Shown: piece after piece, positions 57,883-64,000 of the stretch
Numbering within the stretch: the stretch's first letter is position 1
How the letters are laid out: every line of letters begins with the position of its first letter
Assembly: GCF_029870955.1 (NCBI RefSeq)
Contig: NZ_PGFQ01000001.1
Location: 1,736,001-1,800,000, forward strand
Direction of reading: 5' to 3'
Origin: Sulfitobacter faviae
Lineage (GTDB): Bacteria > Pseudomonadota > Alphaproteobacteria > Rhodobacterales > Rhodobacteraceae
DNA: 64,000 bases
The notes under the pieces: model-generated
The model's input: only the letters and a program-made list of their open reading frames with translations
The model's database searches: none
What the model was told of the DNA's origin: nothing
Made by a program: the position numbers and the translations under genes

Positions 57883-58212
57883 TTAATCTTCGTCGTCCGA
57901 CGCCACATCGGCGAGGTCGTCGAGCGGTACTGTATCGTCATCATCGTCGTCATCGTCGAGGATGTCGTCGTCCAGATCCACATCGACCGCGTCATCGTCA
58001 TCGACCAAGGATTCCTCATCAACCTTGTCGCCCTTCTTGGCTTTGGCTGTGACCGCATCCTCGGCGTCCGCCGCGATCATGCGCGACTTGGAATTGTCGA
58101 CCTCGACCTCTTCGCCCGTGTAGGGGCTGATGATCGGATTCTTGTTGAGGTCATAGAAGCGCTTGCCCGTAGTGGGGCACAGGCGCTTGGTTCCCCATTC
58201 TTCGTTGGGCAT
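57883..58212 (-). CDS. TIGR02300-family acidic protein
   Basis: 109-residue protein. The first 50 residues match the alphaproteobacterial TIGR02300 pattern (MPNEEWGTKRLCPTTGKRFY, then NPIISPYTGEEVEVDNSKSR with a single Cys-x2-Thr region). The last 45 residues are almost all Asp and Glu (DDDILDDDDDDDDTVPLDDL), encoded by a GTC/ATC-repetitive stretch on the plus strand, possibly a source of length variation. Function unknown; the acidic tail suggests binding to a basic partner or metal. Start at 58212. Confidence 0.87.
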   Translation of the reverse strand: MPNEEWGTKRLCPTTGKRFYDLNKNPIISPYTGEEVEVDNSKSRMIAADAEDAVTAKAKKGDKVDEESLVDDDDAVDVDLDDDILDDDDDDDDTVPLDDLADVASDDED

Positions 58213-58323
58213 GAAACACCCCTTTATAATATTGCTGTTGCGTGTAGATGATTCCGGCCAAGTGCCATATGAGGGGGGCACTGTCAAAGGCTTTGGCCTC
58301 TATCTAGGGACGTTGCTCCGGTA

Positions 58324-59010
58324 ATGAAAGACCCTGTGCTGCCCGGCAACCCGCCGATTCCGCTGATCCTGCGCCGTTCGGCGCGCGCGCGGCGCATCTC
58401 ACTGCGCATCTCGCAATTGGACGGACGGGTGACCCTGACCATGCCGAAACGGCTGGCAGAGCGTGAGGCGCTGGCCTTTGCCGAAAGCAAACAGGACTGG
58501 ATTCGCCAACACCTCGCCGCGCGCGGCGAGGATGTGATCGTGGCCCCGGGGGCCGAACTCCCGGTAGGCGGCAAGCTGCTGCGCGTGCGCGGCGGGCAGG
58601 GGAGGGGGGTGCGGATCGGCCCCGAAGAGATCCTCGTGCCCGGCCCGGAGGAAAGCCTGGGCAAACGTCTGGCCGCACACCTGCGCGAAGTGGCGCGCGA
58701 CCGCCTCGCCGGGGCTTGTGACGACTATGCCGCGCTACTGGGCAAGCCCTATGCCCGCATCACCCTGCGCGACACGCGCTCCCGCTGGGGGTCTTGTTCA
58801 AGCGACGGGGCGCTGATGTTCTCTTGGCGGCTGATTATGACCCCGCCCGAGGTGCTCGACTATGTCGCCGCCCATGAGGTCGCGCATCTGGCGCAGATGA
58901 ACCACTCCCCCGCCTTCTGGGCCGAGGTCACGCGGATCTACGGCGATTATCAGGCGCCGCGCCAATGGCTGCGCGACCACGGCGGCGGGCTGCATCGTTA
59001 CCGGTTCTAG
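58324..59010 (+). CDS. YgjP-type M48-like metal-dependent hydrolase
   Basis: 228-residue putative zinc metalloprotease (YgjP/DUF45). The zinc motif is VAAHEVAHLAQMNHSPAFWA near 180-199 (HEVAH), with the following His ligand and downstream Glu, and family pattern TRSRWGSCSSDGALMFSWRL near 150. The N terminus is a beta-rich domain (RISLRISQLDGRVTLTMPKR). Substrate unknown. Convergent with pabB, stop codons overlapping. Confidence 0.88.
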   Translation: MKDPVLPGNPPIPLILRRSARARRISLRISQLDGRVTLTMPKRLAEREALAFAESKQDWIRQHLAARGEDVIVAPGAELPVGGKLLRVRGGQGRGVRIGPEEILVPGPEESLGKRLAAHLREVARDRLAGACDDYAALLGKPYARITLRDTRSRWGSCSSDGALMFSWRLIMTPPEVLDYVAAHEVAHLAQMNHSPAFWAEVTRIYGDYQAPRQWLRDHGGGLHRYRF

Positions 59011-60127
59011 GTGAGCGTGGCGAAACGCGCCTTCAGCAGCGCTTCGGCATATTCATCCTCGGCCGTGCTGTCATGCACCACGCCGCCGCCCACGTTCAGC
59101 CGCAGCCGCCCCTCTGGGTGACAGGTCGCCGTGCGGATCGCCACATTGAACTGCATCGCACCCGTGGGGGCGATCCACCCCACCGCCCCGCAATAGGCAT
59201 CGCGCGGGGCCGGCTCCAAAGCGCGCAGGATCTGCATCGCGCGGATCTTGGGAGCGCCAGTGATCGAGCCGCAGGGAAAGAGCGCGTGAAAAAGGTCGGT
59301 CAGCCGCTTTCCCGGCAAGACCTGCGCCGTGATGCGCGAGGTCATCTGATGCAGGGTCTCATAGGTCTCGATCTCGAACAGTTTCGGCACCTCGACACTG
59401 CCCACCTCCGCGATCCGGCTGATGTCGTTGCGCAAAAGGTCCACGATCATCAGGTTCTCGGCCATGTTCTTTTCCGAAGCCGCAAGCTCTCCGCGCAGCT
59501 TCGCGTCCTCCCCAGCGTCCCGCCCCCGCCGCGCCGTGCCCTTCATCGGGCGGGCGGTGAGCTGCCCCTCGGCGGTGAGCGCGAAAAACAACTCCGGCGA
59601 GCGTGACAACAGCACAGGGCCGCCAAGATCGACGAAAGCCCCATGTGCCACGCTTTGCCGCTGGCGCAGCCGGGCATAAAGCGCCGCTGGCGTCCCGGTA
59701 TAGCGCCCCTCCATCCCGAAGGTCAGATTGGCCTGATAGATGTCCCCGCGCTGATGAAGTCCTGCACCTCAGCAAAGGCGGCCTGATACTGCGCAAAATC
59801 CCAATCCGGCGTGAGCGCCGATAGGCTGGCATCACCCGCATCTTCGGCAAAACCATAGGCCTCGGGCGCATCAAAAACGCCGAAACGCAGCAGGGGCAGC
59901 CCGCGCGCCGCAGGCATCAACTCGCGCAGCTTGTGCGAGCCGAGATAGCCCAACTCATAACTCGCATAGCCTGCCAACCACGCGCCGCTTTCCTGCGCCG
60001 CTTCAAGTGCTGCAAAGGCCGCAGGCACCTCAGCCGGGGTATCGGCACTGATGATCCGCCGCGGCGCGGTGAAGGCCGTGCCGTGCCCCAGCGGGCCAGT
60101 GTCGAAAAGAACGCGCGGGCCAGCCAT
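59007..60127 (-). CDS. pabB: aminodeoxychorismate synthase component I, one frameshift
   Basis: Converts chorismate and ammonia to aminodeoxychorismate for folate synthesis. About 373 residues after repair, short for PabB, lacking part of the N-terminal domain. Landmarks: SRSPELFFALTAEGQLTARPMKGTARRG split near 195-222, VDLLRNDISRIAEVGSVEVP near 245, LHQMTSRITAQ, and LFPCGSITGAPKIRAMQIL near 290 with GAMQFNVAIRTA near 333. One C is missing at plus-strand CCCC 59744-59747; repair restores ISAGDIYQANLTFGMEGRY, a conserved motif. It may work with folK (at 45 kb) in the same pathway. ADC synthase/anthranilate synthase mix-up is possible but the motifs favour PabB. Confidence 0.87.
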
Positions 60128-60135
60128 GGCGCGCC

Positions 60136-60428
60136 TTAAAAGTCCGCAGGCACGCGCATATCGCGTAGGGGCCGCACGATATCGATGGATTCCTGGTAGA
60201 TCGGATGCGCCTTATAGGCGGTCAGCGCCTCGGCATCCGGGAATTCGGCATAGACGACCACATCCACATCCCCGACAGCGCATCGACACGGGTGTTTTCG
60301 CAGATCTCGAAAGTCGTCGAATGCGGAATGTCGGCCAATTTCCAAAGCCCCGCCACGATCGTCGGAATGTCCTTGGGGTCCTTGGCTGAGAAAAAGACCA
60401 CATGACGGATGAAGTTTCGTTTGGTCAC
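60136..60428 (-). CDS. Dabb (stress-responsive alpha/beta barrel) domain protein, one frameshift
   Basis: About 97 residues after repair. The N terminus is IRHVVFFSAKDPKDIPTIVA with the Dabb fold, ending ALTAYKAHPIYQESIDIVRP. One G is missing on the coding strand (plus-strand CCCC 60270-60273); repair restores DALSGDVDVVVYAEFPDAEA. AAGGAG lies 7 nt before GTG 60428, which fixes the start. Dabb proteins are small dimeric stress or biosynthetic proteins; the substrate is unknown. Divergent from the GntR gene across about 126 nt. Confidence 0.83.
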
Positions 60429-60535
60429 AGCGCGTCTCCTTAAGGCAGTTTGACCTCCGATAAATCGCCGCAAGGCCCGCGACAACGGGTGATCGCGTCT
60501 TGGCTGCAAAATGCCGCGCTTGACGGGTGGCTGGT

Positions 60536-60547
60536 TTGTGATCACAA
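60536..60547. promoter_or_regulatory. palindromic operator candidate before the GntR gene
   Basis: TTGTGATCACAA, a perfect 12-bp palindrome ending 7 nt before the GntR ATG. It fits the GT-N4-AC pattern often bound by FadR/GntR-family dimers, so autoregulation is plausible; it overlaps the ribosome-binding zone. Confidence 0.6.
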
Positions 60548-60554
60548 CCGCATC

Positions 60555-61205
60555 ATGAACCTGACTCCACGCCCTGTCGAGGCCACGCCGCTGGCCCATG
60601 ATCGTGTCTACCGCCGCCTGCGCGCGCGGATCATGCATGGCGATCTGCCGCCCGGTCACGCGCTGACCCTGCGCGGCATTGGCAAGGAATATGAGGTCTC
60701 AATGACCCCGGCGCGCGAAGCGGTGCGGCGGCTGGCGGCAGAGGGGGCGCTGACCATGTCGACCTCCGGGCGCATCTCCACCCCCGAACTCAGCAACGAG
60801 CGGATCGAGGAGTTGGCCGCCCTCCGCGCGCTCTTGGAGGTCGAGCTTGCCTCTCGCGCCCTGCCACGCGCCCATATGGCGCTGATCGAGCGGATGCAGA
60901 CGATCAACACCAATATTGCCGAGGCCGTGGCCCACCGCGATGCGGTCAGCTATATCCGCACCAATCTCGAATTTCACCGCACGCTCTACCTGCGTGCCCA
61001 AGCGCCCGCTATGCTCGCCATGGCAGAAACGGTCTGGCTGCAACTCGGCCCCACCATGCGCGCGCTCTATGGCCGCCTGCGCCGGACCGAGCCGCCGCAT
61101 TTCCACCGTCTGATCATCGCCGCCCTGCGCGCCGGCGATGAGCCGGGGCTGCGGCTGGCGGTGCGTTCGGACGTGACCCAAGGGCTGCGCATGCTGGCCA
61201 GCTGA
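60555..61205 (+). CDS. GntR-family regulator, FadR/FCD type
   Basis: 216-residue regulator. The winged helix reads VYRRLRARIMHGDLPPGHAL and LRGIGKEYEVSMTPAREAVRRL, near 15-60, and a C-terminal FCD ligand domain follows (LEVELASRALPRAHM, the IRTNLEFHRTLYLRAQAPAM segment with His, and HFHRLIIAALRAGDEPG). FCD regulators sense organic acids through a metal. Start ATG 60555 is chosen because the FCD/HTH begins there and a palindrome precedes it; the open frame reaches 60450. Neighbours give no clear ligand. Confidence 0.86.
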   Translation: MNLTPRPVEATPLAHDRVYRRLRARIMHGDLPPGHALTLRGIGKEYEVSMTPAREAVRRLAAEGALTMSTSGRISTPELSNERIEELAALRALLEVELASRALPRAHMALIERMQTINTNIAEAVAHRDAVSYIRTNLEFHRTLYLRAQAPAMLAMAETVWLQLGPTMRALYGRLRRTEPPHFHRLIIAALRAGDEPGLRLAVRSDVTQGLRMLAS

Positions 61206-61382
61206 TCCCGCCCATGGCTTGACAGTCAGGCAGCGGCGGCGCATCAAAGGCATATGGAAAAGACCAGCTTCACATCTGTCTATTACCCCCGCTCCTGACC
61301 GGCGCGGCACCCATTCCCATACCCACAAGCCGCCACAGCGCGGCTTATCCTGTCTCCCTGTGGCCTCACAGAAAGAGACGAC

Positions 61383-61829
61383 ATGCCCCCCATTCGACCC
61401 GCCGTGAAATCCGACCTGCCGATGGTGCTCGATCTGGCCCACGCGCTGGCCGCCTGCCATGGTGACACCGCCACCGTGACGCGCGCCGCGCTGGAACGTG
61501 ACTGCTTCGGCCCCACACCCTGGGTGACCCTTCTGGTGGCCGAAGGCGCCACCGGCCTGCATGGCTATGCCGCGCTCTGCCCGCAGATGCAGTTGCAATT
61601 TGGCGCAAGAGGGATGGACCTGCACCACCTCTTCGTCTGCGACACGGCCCGCGGGCGCGGCATTGGCCGCGCGCTGGTCGAAGCGGCGCTGGACCACGCC
61701 CAGAGCCAAGGATGCAGCTATGTCACCGTGGGCACGGATACAAAAAACCGGCGCGCGCAGGGTTTCTACCGCGCCGCCGGTTTCGATCAAATCACGCCCG
61801 ATCCGCGTTTTCGGCGGCGGCTGGCTTAG
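61383..61829 (+). CDS. GNAT family N-acetyltransferase
   Basis: 148-residue acetyltransferase, substrate unknown. Motif A is [21 protein letters not shown] near 81-101 with the CoA pyrophosphate-binding GRGIGRA, and motif B is [13 protein letters not shown] near 124. It begins [20 protein letters not shown], common for small GNATs. Convergent with accA, with stop overlap. Confidence 0.84.
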   Translation: MPPIRPAVKSDLPMVLDLAHALAACHGDTATVTRAALERDCFGPTPWVTLLVAEGATGLHGYAALCPQMQLQFGARGMDLHHLFVCDTARGRGIGRALVEAALDHAQSQGCSYVTVGTDTKNRRAQGFYRAAGFDQITPDPRFRRRLA

Positions 61830-62787
61830 GCCGCCAGCCCCTTGCGCCCCATCTCAAGGAACTTGGTCCGGCGTTCCTGAACCAGCGTCTTGCCGTCCTT
61901 GCCATCAAGTTCCTTGAGCATCGCTTTGATCGACTTGCCCACGGCCTTGATCGATTCCTCGGCATGGCGATGCGCACCCCCATCGGCTCAGGGATGATCT
62001 GGTCGATCACGCCGAGCGTCTTGAGCTCATCAGCCGTCAGACGCATCTGCTCGGCGGCCTCGCGCATCTTCTCGCTGTCTTTCCACAGGATCGACGCACA
62101 GCCTTCGGGCGTGATCACCGAATAAACCGAATGCTCCAACATCGCGACACGGTTCGCCGTGGCGAATGCCACCGCCCCGCCAGAGCCGCCTTCGCCCACA
62201 ATCACGCTGACCAAAGGCACGCCGATCTGCAGGCATTTCTCCGTCGAACGGGCAATCGCCTCGGACTGGCCGCGCTCTTCGGCACCCTTGCCGGGATAGG
62301 CGCCGGGCGTGTCGACGATGGTGACCACCGGCAGGTTGAACTTATCCGCCAGTTCCATCAACCGCACCGCCTTGCGATAGCCCTCAGGCCGCGCCATGCC
62401 GAAATTGCGCTCGATCCGGCTCTTGGTGTCATTGCCCTTCTCATGGCCAATCACCACGACAGGCGTATCATTGAACCGCGCCAACCCGCCCATGACGGCC
62501 AGATCATCGGCAAAGTTTCGATCCCCGGCCAAAGGCGTGAACTCGGTGAAAAGCGCCTCGATATAATCCTTGCAATGGGGCCGCTCCGGATGGCGCGCCA
62601 CCTGACATTTCCGCCAAGGCGTCAAAGAGCCATAGAGGTCTTCGAGCATCCCGGCGGCTTTCTTATCCAGCGCGCGGGCCTCATCGGTGATGTCCATCTC
62701 TTCATTGGACCGGGCCAACGCCCGCAGCTCTTCCGCCTTGCCTTCGATCTCGGCCAGGGGTTTTTCGAAATCCAGATATTGGGTCAT
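61826..62787 (-). CDS. accA: acetyl-CoA carboxylase carboxyltransferase alpha subunit, one frameshift
   Basis: Part of acetyl-CoA carboxylase, making malonyl-CoA for fatty acids. About 320 residues after repair. Landmarks: [38 protein letters not shown] near 62, [20 protein letters not shown] near 130, and [20 protein letters not shown] with [13 protein letters not shown] near 195. One G is missing on the coding strand (plus-strand CCCCC 61977-61981); repair restores [14 protein letters not shown]. Essential gene, so the break is best explained by sequencing error. Natural stop TAA at 61826. Confidence 0.94.
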
Positions 62788-62909
62788 TGCATGCTCCGGC
62801 TTGTTGCCTGTGTATATGGAGCGCCGCGCGCCGGTTTGCAACGCGGGTTTGCAAGGCAGGCAAGCCCACGCCCCTCCCTCTTCATCCTTTTTCAAATACC
62901 CTCGGGGGT

Positions 62910-62928
62910 CCGGGGGCAGGGCCCCCGG
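62910..62928. repeat. perfect GC hairpin between mcl1 and accA
   Basis: CCGGGGGC, AGG, GCCCCCGG: an 8-bp stem. It is part of a longer GC-rich block with CTCGGGGGTCCGGGGG that resembles a dispersed element I recall from Rhodobacterales intergenic regions, without certainty. It may end mcl1 transcription. Confidence 0.6.
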
Positions 62929-62945
62929 CGGCTTGCCAAAAGCGC

Positions 62946-63904
62946 TCAGCCCCCGGCGATCATCTCGGACTGGCGCACGATCACCTCAGCCTGTTTGATG
63001 CTGGCGATATCCACCAAACGCCCCTTATAGACGGTGGCCCCTTCGCCCTTGGCCTTGGCCTCTTCCATCGCGGCGAGGATTTCGCGCGCTTCGGCCACAG
63101 CCTCTTCCGACGGCGTGAACACCTCGTTGCTCAGCGCCACCTGCTTGGGGTGGATCGCCCATTTGCCGACCATGCCCAACGTGGCCGAGCGGCGCGCCTG
63201 CGCCCGGAAACCTTCGTCGTCCGAGAAATCGCCGAAAGGCCCGTCGACGGGCAGCACGCCATGGGTGCGGCAGGCGGCGACGATGGCAGCCTGCGCCCAG
63301 TGCCACGGGTCCGACCAATGCTTCTGCTCGCCGCGCTGCATATAGTAGTTCTCCTGCGTGCCGCCGATGCCGGTGGTCTGCATCCCCATGGAGGCGGCGA
63401 AATCGGCGGCCCCCAGCGACATGGCCTGCAAGCGGGGGAAGACGCGGCGATCTCTTCCACATGGGCGATACCGGCAGCGGATTCGATGATGACCTCAAAG
63501 CTGATCTTCTTCTCGCGGCCCTTGGCGGTCTCGACCGCCGTCACCAGCGCGTCAACGGCATAGACATCCGCCGCGCAGCCCACCTTGGGGATCATGATCT
63601 GGTCAAGCCGCGGCCCGGCCTGCTCCAGCAGTTCCACCACGTCACGATACCAATAGGGCGTGTCCAGCCCGTTGATCCGCACCGAAAGCGTCTTGTTGCC
63701 CCAGTCGATCTCGGAAATCGCCTTGATGATATTGGCGCGCGCGCTGTCCTTGTCCGAAGGTGCCACGCTGTCTTCGAGGTCGAGGTTGATCACATCGGCA
63801 TCCGACGCTGCCATCTTTTCAAAGATCGCCGGACGGGAACCGGGGCCGAACAATTGGCAGCGGTTCGGACGGGCAGGGGCGGCAGGCTGAATGCGAAAGC
63901 TCAT
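62946..63904 (-). CDS. mcl1: L-malyl-CoA/beta-methylmalyl-CoA lyase, one frameshift
   Basis: Cleaves beta-methylmalyl-CoA to propionyl-CoA and glyoxylate and condenses acetyl-CoA with glyoxylate in the ethylmalonyl-CoA pathway. About 319 residues after repair, of the CitE/HpcH aldolase family. The N terminus [20 protein letters not shown], then [20 protein letters not shown] with the metal Asp, and [20 protein letters not shown] closely match Rhodobacter sphaeroides Mcl1 as I remember it. One C is missing (plus-strand GGGGG 63434-63438); repair restores [20 protein letters not shown]. Its partner enzyme mcd is in the same window. Downstream of it lies accA. Confidence 0.92.
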
Positions 63905-63982
63905 GGGGCACCTATGGGTAATATTATTTCAACGTGTGTCTTCATTCTGGTATGAAATTGCGCCGTCAATCGCAAGGAGGTT

Positions 63983-63997
63983 TTCGCAGTTGCAGCA
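63983..63997 (-). promoter_or_regulatory. 15-bp motif upstream of mcl1, repeated upstream of mcd
   Basis: TTCGCAGTTGCAGCA, 79-93 nt before the mcl1 ATG; matches the mcd copy in 14 of 15 bases. The window edge cuts off any further copies. Read on the minus strand it is TGCTGCAACTGCGAA. Confidence 0.45.
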
Positions 63998-64000
63998 TTT

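Noticed and set aside
1895..63438. Programmed ribosomal frameshifting or mass pseudogenisation as the cause of the broken frames
   Set aside because: All breaks are one-base losses in G/C runs with no shared slippery heptamer or structure, and they hit unrelated essential genes. Error in base calling explains all of them.

Overview
The window is about 64 kb of GC-rich chromosomal DNA that looks like a Roseobacter-group alphaproteobacterium (Rhodobacterales, Sulfitobacter/Ruegeria-like). The signs are a taurine pathway built from Tpa, Xsc and SoeABC; two ethylmalonyl-CoA pathway enzymes (a methylsuccinyl-CoA dehydrogenase-like protein and malyl-CoA lyase); the alphaproteobacterial block pdxJ-acpS-lepB-rnc-era-DUF1491-recO; rpoZ-rsh; and small alphaproteobacterial families (DUF1491, TIGR02300, a fused FAD-oxidoreductase/SelD). 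I see no transposase, integrase, prophage or CRISPR array. The content is core chromosome plus one catabolic island.

Layout. 1-5.8 kb: partial fadH, rppH, nth-adenosine kinase-GNAT operon, an AraC/MGMT fusion. 5.9-11.2 kb: OmpA-like lipoprotein, the two halves of MnmC as divergent genes, an EamA permease, a Slt-type lytic transglycosylase. 11.3-12.2 kb: dapA. 12.2-26.2 kb: organosulfonate island, read right to left as tpa, a TSUP permease, (nagK-like/nagA on the other strand), tauR, xsc, ackA, soeA, soeB, soeC. 26.3-38.6 kb: DEAD-box helicase, FAD-SelD fusion and mnmH (selenouridine), RidA, rhodanese, MltB, cbiB-cobD, glutathionyl-hydroquinone reductase-like protein, a PatB/MalY aminotransferase. 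38.7-41.1 kb: three tandem def genes and fmt. 41.2-46 kb: TRIC channel, rnhA, ispH, an orphan LuxR, NYN protein, folK, rpoZ. 46-54.5 kb: rsh, DUF2062, pdxJ, acpS, lepB, rnc, era, recO. 54.4-64 kb: META protein, mcd, second TSUP, tRNA-Ala(GGC), TIGR02300 protein, YgjP protease, pabB, GntR regulator, accA, mcl1.

How the genes work together. Tpa makes sulfoacetaldehyde from taurine; Xsc splits it with phosphate into sulfite and acetyl phosphate; AckA would turn acetyl phosphate into acetate with ATP gain; SoeABC oxidises the sulfite to sulfate and feeds electrons to quinone. Acetyl units can then enter the ethylmalonyl-CoA pathway, two enzymes of which are encoded at the right end. A MocR-type regulator (TauR) sits in the island, and I find TauR-like direct repeats (CTGGCC-YTA type, 22-23 nt apart) upstream of xsc, of tauR and of tpa.

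A caution for every user of this sequence: 20 genes, most of them housekeeping or conserved, are interrupted by 31 single-base losses. Every one can be placed in a G or C run, and restoring one base restores the conserved protein. This is best read as homopolymer under-calling in the sequencing and not as gene decay. Coordinates for these genes span the whole restored gene.
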